Positions 36,788 to 43,842 of a stretch of DNA of 64,000 nucleotides are shown here, one piece after another (position 1 is the first letter of the stretch; each line of letters starts with the position of its first letter). A program made the translations under genes and the position numbers. The notes under the pieces were generated by a model. The model was not told the origin of the DNA, made no database searches, and saw nothing but the letters and a program-made list of their open reading frames with translations. Location of the stretch: contig NZ_CP049910.1 of assembly GCF_011305995.1 (NCBI RefSeq), forward strand, positions 1,302,001 through 1,366,000. Reading direction: 5' to 3'. The stretch is from Diaphorobacter sp. HDW4A (GTDB lineage: Bacteria > Pseudomonadota > Gammaproteobacteria > Burkholderiales > Burkholderiaceae_C).

Positions 36788-37767
36788 ACGTGAATGGTGA
36801 AACCGTTGTGGCTCTGCTGAGCCGCAGCCTGTGCATGGACTATCTCGCACCAGCAGTGCAGGGCGCATTTGCAAAAATTGGCGAGGGCGTCGAGTTGCGT
36901 TTTGTGGACACGGTGCGCGGCACGGACGCACTGCGCGATGGCGCGGAGGTGGATGTGGCGCTGTGCTGGGAACCCCAGCCCGGCCACTGGCCGCTGATGC
37001 CGAATGTGCGCCTCGTGCATTCAGTGGCGGCCGGTGTCGACCATATTCTGGAAGACCCAACGTTGCCCGCCGGAGTTCCGCTCGCGCGCATTCGCGATCC
37101 GCACATGGCGAGCGCCATGGCAGCCTATGTGACCTGGGCGGTGACGAGCGGCCACCGCGGCATGGATCGCTATGCCGCGCAGCAGCGCAGCCAGACTTGG
37201 GTTGAACATGCGGTGCAGCCTGCGACGCAGTACCCGATCGGCATTGCCGGCATGGGTACGCTGGGATCGCACTGCGCGCGCGCGCTGGCCGCCATTGGGT
37301 ACCCGATGCGTGGCTGGAGCCGCAGTGCGCCGGTCAAGCCGGTAGCAGGCTGCGAGCACTTTGCGGGCGATGCGCAGCGCGGCGAGTTCCTGCAAGGACT
37401 CAAGGCGCTGATCTGCCTGCTGCCGCTCACCGAGCAGACGCGTGGCGCGCTCAATGCCGACTGCTTCGCGCAGTTGGGCAACGGCGCGCATGTGATCAAC
37501 GTGGGGCGGGGCGCGCATCTGATCGAAAGCGATCTGCTTGTGGCGTTGGATGCGGGCCAGCTCGGACTCGCCACGCTCGATGCTTTCAACGTCGAACCCC
37601 TGCCCGCCAACGACGCGATGTGGTCGCACCCCAAGGTTCGAGTGACGCCGCACATTGCCACGCGCACCGCGCCCGAGGTGATTGCAGAGCAGACCGTGCG
37701 GCACTGGCAACAGGTGTGTGCGGGCGAGGTGCCGCACCACGCGGTCGACCGCGCAAACGGCTACTGA
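36784..37767 (+). CDS. D-2-hydroxyacid dehydrogenase (GhrA-like)
   Basis: A 327-residue NAD(P)-dependent enzyme of the glyoxylate/hydroxypyruvate reductase A group, which reduces 2-keto acids to D-2-hydroxy acids or the reverse. The cofactor fold has GIAGMGTLGSHCARALAAIG. Catalytic positions are visible: Arg in VINVGRGAHLIE, Glu in LDAFNVEPLP and His in VRVTPHIATRTAP. It is translationally coupled to the ATPase. In this setting it could process a hydroxy- or keto-acid released by the aldolase, but the substrate is not known. Confidence 0.88.
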   Translation: MNVNGETVVALLSRSLCMDYLAPAVQGAFAKIGEGVELRFVDTVRGTDALRDGAEVDVALCWEPQPGHWPLMPNVRLVHSVAAGVDHILEDPTLPAGVPLARIRDPHMASAMAAYVTWAVTSGHRGMDRYAAQQRSQTWVEHAVQPATQYPIGIAGMGTLGSHCARALAAIGYPMRGWSRSAPVKPVAGCEHFAGDAQRGEFLQGLKALICLLPLTEQTRGALNADCFAQLGNGAHVINVGRGAHLIESDLLVALDAGQLGLATLDAFNVEPLPANDAMWSHPKVRVTPHIATRTAPEVIAEQTVRHWQQVCAGEVPHHAVDRANGY

Positions 37768-37797
37768 AGCGTGAAGCAGAGGAAGGACGCCACAGGC

Positions 37798-38868
37798 ATG
37801 CAAGCATTTTTCGATACCGACCAGCTGCTGCACGATCCGCAGCAGTTCATGCGGCTGGGCCGCATCTGCCATCCCACCGATGTGCCCGACCGCGCCCATG
37901 CGCTGATCGCCGCCGTGCAGCAATGCGGCGGCAGCGTGAACCCTCCGCGCGACTGGGGCGTGGAGCATCTGCATCTGGTGCACAGCGCCGACTATATCCG
38001 TTATCTGAGCACCGCCTACACGCGCTGGCAAGCACTGGCCGATGTGGGGAAGAACCCCGGCATCGAGGTTCTCCCCAATCTCTCCCCATACTCCGGCGTC
38101 GTGCCGGGCGAGCGCCGCGTGCCTTGCCGCACCGATTCGTTGGTGGCGCAGACGGGCTTTTATCTGGGCGACCTGTCCTGCCCGCTCGGTCCGCAGAGCT
38201 GGCGCTCGATTCTGCGATCCGCACACAGCGCTGCATCGGCAGCGCAGGCCGTGCTCGACGGCGCGTCCATGGCCTATGCGCTGTGCCGACCATCGGGCCA
38301 TCATGCGCACCATGACCGCGCGAGCGGCTTTTGCTACGTGAACAACGCGGCGCTGGCAGCGCAGATGCTGGCGCAGCAGGGCGGCAAGGTGGCGGTGCTT
38401 GATGTGGATGCCCACCATGGCGACGGCACGCAGAACATCTTCTATGCGCGCGGCGATGTGCTGACGGTTTCCACGCATGCCGACACGCATGACTATTTCC
38501 CGTTCTACACCGGCTATGCGGACGAGACGGGCAGCGGCGACGGTCTTGGCTGCAATTTGAATCTGCCGCTCGCGCACGGATCGACCACGGCGGATTTTCT
38601 GCCCGCGCTCGACACCGCCATCGAACGCATCGCGCGCTTTGCGCCGTCGGCCGTGGTGCTGTCCATCGGCTTCGACACTTATCGCGATGACCCGATCAGC
38701 GTGCTGCGTTTCGACTTCGACGCGTATCAGCATGTCGGTGAACGCCTGCGCGCGCTGGGCCTGCCGTTGGTCGTGGTGCAGGAAGGCGGCTACATGGTCG
38801 AGGCGCTCGGGCCAGGCCTCACCGCGCTGATGCGGGGTCTGCAAGACGCGGATGCAAACACTTTTTGA
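37798..38868 (+). CDS. histone deacetylase-family amidohydrolase (acetylpolyamine deacetylase-like)
   Basis: A 356-residue zinc hydrolase of the arginase/deacetylase fold. The two histidines of RPSGHHAHHD activate water; the zinc ligands are Asp and His in LDVDAHHGDGTQNIF and the Asp in GFDTYRDDP; the transition-state tyrosine is in QEGGYMVEAL. Bacterial members deacetylate acetylpolyamines, acetoin-related or other small amides. GGAAGG ends ten bases before the ATG at 37798; a GTG at 37771 is an alternative. It lies between the dehydrogenase and the M20 carbamoylase-like gene. Confidence 0.9.
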   Translation: MQAFFDTDQLLHDPQQFMRLGRICHPTDVPDRAHALIAAVQQCGGSVNPPRDWGVEHLHLVHSADYIRYLSTAYTRWQALADVGKNPGIEVLPNLSPYSGVVPGERRVPCRTDSLVAQTGFYLGDLSCPLGPQSWRSILRSAHSAASAAQAVLDGASMAYALCRPSGHHAHHDRASGFCYVNNAALAAQMLAQQGGKVAVLDVDAHHGDGTQNIFYARGDVLTVSTHADTHDYFPFYTGYADETGSGDGLGCNLNLPLAHGSTTADFLPALDTAIERIARFAPSAVVLSIGFDTYRDDPISVLRFDFDAYQHVGERLRALGLPLVVVQEGGYMVEALGPGLTALMRGLQDADANTF

Positions 38869-38896
38869 ATCGACGAACACCCGGAGGATGAAGCAA

Positions 38897-40171
38897 ATGG
38901 AAGCTTTCGAAATGACGACAACAACAACCGTGAATGTCAGCGGCGAACGTCTGTGGGATACGCTCATGGAGCTCGCACAGATTGGCGCGACGCCCAAGGG
39001 CGGTAACTGCCGACTCGCGCTGACGGACGAAGACGGTCAGGGTCGCGACCTCGTGACCGGCTGGATGCGCGAGGCGGGTCTGCGCATCGAGGTCGATGAG
39101 GTGGGTAACATCTTCGGCATCCGCGCGGGTCGCAACAACAGTCTTGCGCCGGTGATGACCGGAAGCCACATCGACACCCAGCCCACGGGCGGCAAGTTCG
39201 ATGGCTGCTACGGCGTGATGGCGGGCCTCGAAGTGATGCGCGCGCTGCAGCAGGCCGACGTGCAGACCGAAGCACCGCTCGCACTCGCGATCTGGACCAA
39301 CGAAGAAGGCTCGCGTTTCGTGCCGACGATGATGGGCTCGGGCGTGCACTGCGGCATCTTCGGCAAGGAAGTGGCGCTCACCGCGCGAGACATCAAGGGC
39401 GTCACCGTGGCTGAGGCGCTGCAGTCCATCGGCTATGCGGGCCGCATGCCCGTGGGCCAGCTCCAACCCGCGTGCTATCTGGAGGCGCACATCGAGCAAG
39501 GCCCGATCATGGAGGCCGAGAACAAGACCATCGGCGTGGTGACCGGTTCGCTCGGCCTGCGCTGGTATGACGTGACCATCACCGGCATGGAGGCACACGC
39601 GGGACCGACGCCGATGGCGATGCGCCAGGACGCGCTGTATGCCGCATCCAGCCTGATGCGCAGCGTGATTGATATCGCCAACCTGTCGCGGTTTGCGCCC
39701 GATGGTCGCGGCACCGTGGGCGAAGTGCATGTGTTTCCGAACTCGCGCAATGTGATTCCGGGGCAGGTGCGTTTCACCGTCGATCTGCGCCATCCGTTGA
39801 TGCATCAACTCGACGCCATGGAGGCCACGTTCCGCGAAGCCGCAGCCACGCTCGCGGGCGAGGGCAAGGTGCGCGTCGAAGTCGTGGACGTGCAGGAGTT
39901 TCCGGCCACGCCGTTTGCGGCGCATCTCGTCGATGCGGTCGAGCAGTCCGCCGAGCAACACGGCATGTCGCACATGCGCATTCTCACGGGCGCGGGGCAT
40001 GACGCGGTCTACATGGCGCGTGTCGTGCCGACCGCCATGGTGTTCGTTCCCTGCGAAGACGGCATCAGCCACAACGAGGTGGAGAACGCCGATCCCGCGC
40101 ATCTGGAAGCCGGTTGCCAGGTGCTGTGCGACGTGATGCTCGCGCAGGCGGGCGTGGTGCAGCCGGACTGA
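38897..40171 (+). CDS. Zn-dependent M20 hydrolase (N-carbamoylase/hydantoinase type)
   Basis: A 424-residue M20 enzyme of the group with allantoate amidohydrolase and N-carbamoyl-L-amino-acid hydrolase. Metal ligands appear in TGSHIDTQPTGGKFDGCYGV (His, Asp), IWTNEEGSRF (Glu pair), CYLEAHIEQGP (His) and the late His in CEDGISHNEVENA. GGAGG sits nine bases before the ATG at 38897; the ATG at 38888 abuts it. It differs from the M20 gene at 28991, which is ArgE-like, so the cluster has two unlike M20 enzymes. It probably removes a carbamoyl, ureido or related group from an amine nitrogen. Confidence 0.9.
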   Translation: MEAFEMTTTTTVNVSGERLWDTLMELAQIGATPKGGNCRLALTDEDGQGRDLVTGWMREAGLRIEVDEVGNIFGIRAGRNNSLAPVMTGSHIDTQPTGGKFDGCYGVMAGLEVMRALQQADVQTEAPLALAIWTNEEGSRFVPTMMGSGVHCGIFGKEVALTARDIKGVTVAEALQSIGYAGRMPVGQLQPACYLEAHIEQGPIMEAENKTIGVVTGSLGLRWYDVTITGMEAHAGPTPMAMRQDALYAASSLMRSVIDIANLSRFAPDGRGTVGEVHVFPNSRNVIPGQVRFTVDLRHPLMHQLDAMEATFREAAATLAGEGKVRVEVVDVQEFPATPFAAHLVDAVEQSAEQHGMSHMRILTGAGHDAVYMARVVPTAMVFVPCEDGISHNEVENADPAHLEAGCQVLCDVMLAQAGVVQPD

Positions 40172-40214
40172 TTCAACCTGTCATCCGTTCATCCGCTTTT
40201 CTACTCAACCATCC

Positions 40215-41243
40215 ATGAAAGCCTTCTCGGGGCTCTCCACGCGAACGCAGGGCATCGTGCTGTTTCTTGGCACGCTGTCGCTGTTCGCCTTCTACGACGC
40301 GTTCGCCAAAGCGATGCTCGCGCATCACAGCCCGGTGGTGATGAATCTCTCGCGCTACGTCACCACCAATCTGTTCGCGATGTGCTGGCTGTGGCAGGCC
40401 ACACGCAACAATGGGCTGCGTGCCGCGCGCATCCTGCCGATGCTGCGCAGCCCGGCGCTCTGGGGGCGCAGCGTGAGCATCGCCATCGTCGGCACCGCGT
40501 TCATGGGCGCGCTTGTGACGATGCCGCTCGCCGAGGCGACCGCGATCTATTTCACCGCGCCGCTGCTGATGGTCGCGCTGTCCAGCCGCTGGCTCGGCGA
40601 GCGGGTGTCGCGCGCGCAGTGGTGCGCCGTATGGCTGGGCTTTGCGGGCATGTTGTGCATCGTGCGGCCCGGTGGTTCGCTGCCGTTCTTCGGCTCGATG
40701 TTGATGGTGCTCGCGGCTTGCTGCTACGCGGTCTTTCAGTTGCTCACGAGGGTGCTGGCAGGCAAGATTCCACCGGCCGTGCAGTTTGCGCACATGTCCT
40801 GGATCTGCATGGCCACCACGTTGCTCGCGACGCTCGCCGCCTGGCCCGAGCGTTGGCCGAGCGGCGCCGAATGGAGCGTGCTTGCCGCCGGAGCGCTCGC
40901 GAGCGTGGCGGGGCAGTTGCTGATGCTCGCGGCTTATCGGCGCGTGACGGCCAGCACGCTGGGGCCGCTGAACTATCTGCAACTGCTGCTGGCGCTGGCC
41001 ATCAGCAGTTGGTGGTTCGGCCTCGTGCCGGATTCGCTCGCGTTGCTCGGAACGGTGCTGATTGCGGCCTCCGGCCTGTATCTCGCCTGCGGATTTTCCG
41101 GCAGCAAGCTCACAGCCAAAAGGCTCCCCGAGGCTTTGCGACAGAATGTCGTGTCCACCCCAACGTCAAGTCATGAAGTTTCAGCCTACCAACACGCAAC
41201 GCCTGTACCGAGAGATCGCCGAACAGATTCGCGCCAAGATTGA
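40215..41243 (+). CDS. EamA/DMT-family transporter of the catabolic cluster
   Basis: A 342-residue membrane protein with ten helices in two EamA repeats (LFAFYDAFAKAMLAHHSPVVMNLSRYVTTNLFAMCWLW; TASTLGPLNYLQLLLALAISSWWFGLVPDSLALLGTVLIAASGLYLA). The C-terminal tail after residue 300 is soluble and basic (RLPEALRQNVV...RDRRTDSRQD) and lies in DNA that also encodes the start of the GntR regulator: the genes overlap by 71 bases in different frames. It may export a product or a by-product of the pathway. The substrate is unknown. Confidence 0.87.
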   Translation: MKAFSGLSTRTQGIVLFLGTLSLFAFYDAFAKAMLAHHSPVVMNLSRYVTTNLFAMCWLWQATRNNGLRAARILPMLRSPALWGRSVSIAIVGTAFMGALVTMPLAEATAIYFTAPLLMVALSSRWLGERVSRAQWCAVWLGFAGMLCIVRPGGSLPFFGSMLMVLAACCYAVFQLLTRVLAGKIPPAVQFAHMSWICMATTLLATLAAWPERWPSGAEWSVLAAGALASVAGQLLMLAAYRRVTASTLGPLNYLQLLLALAISSWWFGLVPDSLALLGTVLIAASGLYLACGFSGSKLTAKRLPEALRQNVVSTPTSSHEVSAYQHATPVPRDRRTDSRQD

Positions 41244-41904
41244 AGCGGGCGAATTCCCGGTAGGAACCCGCCTGCCCGCCGAACGCGATCTGGCCGAGAT
41301 GCTGGAGGTCAGCCGCTCCTCGGTCCGAGAAGCCATCATCGCTCTCGAGATCAACGGCTTTGTCGATGTGCGCGGAGGCAGCGGCGTCTATGTGACCTCG
41401 CTGCTCCCACGCTCGCCAGGCAATGCAGCGGCGCAAGCGGATGAGGTCGATGTCGGGCCGTTCGAGTTGCTGGAGGCGCGGCTTCTGGTCGAGCCCGATT
41501 GCGCGGCGCTTGCGGCGCAGAACGCTACCGCCGATCAGCGCCGGGCCCTGCGCAATGTGCACGCGGCGATGCAACTGGTGCAGCCGGTGAGCGAGAAAGC
41601 CAAGGGCGTGGGGTCGGCGCAGTACGACCGGCTGCTGCATGGGAGCATTGCCGAGGCCTGCGGCAACGCGGCGCTGGCGTCGGTGTGCATGCATCTGTGG
41701 GATTTGAGCGAGCGCTCACCGATTTTTCAGCGGTTGGATGCGCACTATGTGACGCAGCAGGATTGGACGATTGCGTGGGGGGAGCACACGCGGATCGTCG
41801 AGGCCATCGTGGAAGGCGATGCGGTAAGAGCCCGCCACGCCATGGCCTATCACCTGGTAGCCATCATGTCCCGTCTCCGTGAGAATCCTGCTTGGACGGC
41901 TTAG
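41173..41904 (+). CDS. GntR-type regulator, FadR/FCD subfamily
   Basis: A 243-residue regulator. The N-terminal winged helix reads LYREIAEQIRAKIEAGEFPVGTRLPAERDLAEMLEVSRSSVREAIIALEINGFVDVRGGSGVYV. The C-terminal FCD domain has metal-binding positions Asp and His in YDRLLHGSIAEACGN and His residues in GEHTRIVEAIVEGDAVRARHAMAYHL; such domains bind small organic acids and often zinc. It closes the rightward cluster and starts inside the transporter gene. FadR-type operators resemble TGGTNNNACCA, which matches the three sites at 30414-30603, so it probably represses the cluster until its substrate appears. Confidence 0.9.
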   Translation: MKFQPTNTQRLYREIAEQIRAKIEAGEFPVGTRLPAERDLAEMLEVSRSSVREAIIALEINGFVDVRGGSGVYVTSLLPRSPGNAAAQADEVDVGPFELLEARLLVEPDCAALAAQNATADQRRALRNVHAAMQLVQPVSEKAKGVGSAQYDRLLHGSIAEACGNAALASVCMHLWDLSERSPIFQRLDAHYVTQQDWTIAWGEHTRIVEAIVEGDAVRARHAMAYHLVAIMSRLRENPAWTA

Positions 41905-41940
41905 GTCGCTGTTTTCGTTGCTTGTTTTGGGACGGCAATA

Positions 41941-42025
41941 CAGCCCCTCATGCGTTGTTGTCGAAGCCTTGCCGTATCGACATACTGTCTGCGGCTTCAC
42001 GCCTGGCCTGAGGGGCTGTCTTGCC
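41941..42025. repeat. dispersed repeat copy 2 within a long inverted repeat
   Basis: CAGCCCCTCA (41941-41950) and TGAGGGGCTG (42009-42018) form a 10-bp perfect inverted repeat with GAAGCC / GGCTTC inside. The right side (41992-42025) is the second copy of the element at 21588-21622. It lies between convergent genes and may end both transcripts. Confidence 0.55.
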
Positions 42026-42080
42026 GTTAGGGTGGGGAATCGAGAGCCCTGCGCGCTTTGTTGAGTTGCTGTTTGAATTC

Positions 42081-42110
42081 AAACTCAAATTCAAATTCAA
42101 ATTCAAATTG
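42081..42110. repeat. hexanucleotide tandem repeat, five units
   Basis: Five 6-base units, AAACTC then three AAATTC and AAATTG, directly after the stop of the metallo-hydrolase gene (minus strand). The tract is non-coding in that frame. Confidence 0.7.
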
Positions 42111-42117
42111 TTGCTGT

Positions 42118-43194
42118 TCAGGTTGCGGGTTGGCAGCAGGATTTCTTGGGGACTTGCTGCTCTTGCATGGGGAGCTTCCACCAGCGTTCTGTCGTGTGGG
42201 GCTGAGCGATGTTCAGGCGTTCGCCCATCATTGGCGTGGCGAGTGCGATGCCACGCTGCTGGCTGAGTTCGAGCACGCGTTCGAAGGGGTCCCACCAGGC
42301 GTGCATGGAGAGGTTGAAGGTGCCGTTGTGGATGGGCAAGAGCCAGCGGCCGTTGAGGTCGATGTGGGCCTGGACCGTCTGCTCGGGGTGCATGTGGACG
42401 TAGGGCCAGTGTTCGTTGTAGGCGCCGGTTTCCATCAGCGTGAGGTCGAAGGGGCCGAAGCGGCGGCCAATGTCGGCGAAGCCTTTGAAGTATCCGGTGT
42501 CGCCACTGAAGAAGATGCGTTGGTCGCCGTTTTCGATCACCCATGATGCCCAGAGCGTGCGGTTGCCGTCGCCGAGGCCGCGTCCCGAGAAATGTTGCGC
42601 GGGGGTGGCGGTGAAGCGTACACCGTTGATTTCCGTGCCTTGCCACCAGTCGTATTGCTGCACTTTTTCTGGCGGTACGCCCCATGCGACCAGTCGATCA
42701 CCGACGCCGAGCGTGCAGAGGAATACCTGTGTCTTGCCTGCGAGCTGGCACACGGCCTGTTCGTCCAGGTGGTCGAAGTGATCATGCGAGAGCAGCACAC
42801 CTTGCAGGGCGGGTAGTTCGTCGATGGAGATGGGCGGCGCATGAAAGCGCTTGGGGCCCGCGAAGCCAAAGGGCGACGCGCGCTTGGCAAAGACCGGGTC
42901 GGTGATCCACCAGCCGCCACGCAACTTCATCAACACGGTGGAGTGACCGAGGCGATACAGGCTGCCGTCGGGTGCCTTGTTCAACTCGGTTGTCGTCAGG
43001 CGCCGCACGGGAATGTCAACGGACGGTTCGGTGTTCTTGGGCTTGTTGAACAGAAAATCCCACATCAGCTTCGCGCCCGGCTGCGGCGTGTTGGCTGGGC
43101 GCGGCGTGATGTTGCGGAAGTGGCTGCCGGTCGATTGCGGCGACGCGGAGTAGTCGCCGATGGGCAGACCATTCAGCAGTTCTGAGAGATTCAT
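42118..43194 (-). CDS. MBL-fold metallo-hydrolase (UlaG / NAPE-PLD-like)
   Basis: A 358-residue metallo-beta-lactamase-fold enzyme. The metal motif is SHDHFDHLD; further ligands are seen in ATPAQHFSGRG, IFFSGDTGYFKGF and LPIHNGTFNLSMH. The sequence MKLRGGWWITDPVFAKRASPFGFAGPKRFHAPPISIDELP is typical of the group related to L-ascorbate-6-phosphate lactonase and N-acyl-phosphatidylethanolamine phospholipase D. No signal peptide is visible. The ATG at 43194 opens MNLSELLNGLPIGDYS. It is the only gene of a leftward unit that may include the small gene at 43270-43626. Confidence 0.87.
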   Translation of the reverse strand: MNLSELLNGLPIGDYSASPQSTGSHFRNITPRPANTPQPGAKLMWDFLFNKPKNTEPSVDIPVRRLTTTELNKAPDGSLYRLGHSTVLMKLRGGWWITDPVFAKRASPFGFAGPKRFHAPPISIDELPALQGVLLSHDHFDHLDEQAVCQLAGKTQVFLCTLGVGDRLVAWGVPPEKVQQYDWWQGTEINGVRFTATPAQHFSGRGLGDGNRTLWASWVIENGDQRIFFSGDTGYFKGFADIGRRFGPFDLTLMETGAYNEHWPYVHMHPEQTVQAHIDLNGRWLLPIHNGTFNLSMHAWWDPFERVLELSQQRGIALATPMMGERLNIAQPHTTERWWKLPMQEQQVPKKSCCQPAT

Positions 43195-43269
43195 CGCTTG
43201 TGCCTGTCTTGAGGAGTCTGCGCGGCGCGCATGGGGCTCTGTGCAAGATGGGTGTGGGTCTGCGCCGCT

Positions 43270-43626
43270 TCAACCCGTGCGACCGTTTCGTTTTGTAAAT
43301 ATGGTGGGCATGTGGAGGGCCGAGGCCAATGCCCGAAGCAGTGACTCAAGAAGGTCGCCATTGCTGCTTTCCTGAACAGGAGACTCCTGAACCAGCGTTG
43401 CGCTTGCTTGGCCGATGACGCCAAGCCGTACCCAGGTGCCCGCTGGCAAATCCCGTGGCTCCCAGGGCATGCCGCCGCCATAGAGCACATGCTGAAAGTG
43501 GATACCGCGCTGTTCCCATTCCAACTGCATTGTGCCTTGGGTGCAGCGCAGGGAGTGCAGGTCCGACGTGCAAAGCATTTGCGGCTGACCGCGTTTCAAT
43601 GTGAAGGTGAGGCTTGCAGTTTCCAT
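43270..43626 (-). CDS. DUF2917-like small protein
   Basis: A 118-residue protein: METASLTFTLKRGQPQMLCTSDLHSLRCTQGTMQLEWEQRG, followed by GMPWEPRDLPAGTWVRLG. The pattern of a short beta domain ending in a cupin-like LPAGTWVRL is like DUF2917, whose members often sit next to regulators, but the match is by eye. AAGGAAAG lies before the ATG at 43626; an upstream in-frame start is not supported. It is divergent from the MocR regulator, the usual arrangement for a gene controlled by that regulator. The C-terminal part is helical (DLLESLLRALASALH). Confidence 0.5.
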   Translation of the reverse strand: METASLTFTLKRGQPQMLCTSDLHSLRCTQGTMQLEWEQRGIHFQHVLYGGGMPWEPRDLPAGTWVRLGVIGQASATLVQESPVQESSNGDLLESLLRALASALHMPTIFTKRNGRTG

Positions 43627-43727
43627 GGTCTTTCCTTGGTGATGGAAGGGTGTTGGGATGACTGCAAGCTTAGGTTTTGAAGTGCGGTAAGCACAGGCAC
43701 ACACAGTGCGAGAGCACCGCAGCACAG

Positions 43728-43765
43728 TATGGTTTGCGTGCTTCTGTTATGGTCGATTTGCGTGC
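43728..43765. promoter_or_regulatory. direct repeats in the MocR divergent promoter region
   Basis: TATGGTTTGCGTGC (43728-43741) and TATGGTCGATTTGCGTGC (43748-43765) share TATGGT and TTTGCGTGC, spaced 20 bases apart (start to start). MocR-type regulators such as PdxR and GabR bind direct repeats, so this may be the operator for the adjacent gene pair. Confidence 0.5.
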
Positions 43766-43842
43766 AAGCTGTATCTGTTAGTCAAGCGCCGTGATCGGCA
43801 CAATGGCTTGCGAAGCACGCGAAAGGACAAGGCGCATACATC

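Noticed and set aside
37021..38997. 658-residue open frame on the minus strand opposite the dehydrogenase and HDAC-like genes
   Set aside because: Antisense shadow with low-complexity His/Arg-rich sequence; the plus strand has motif-complete enzymes.
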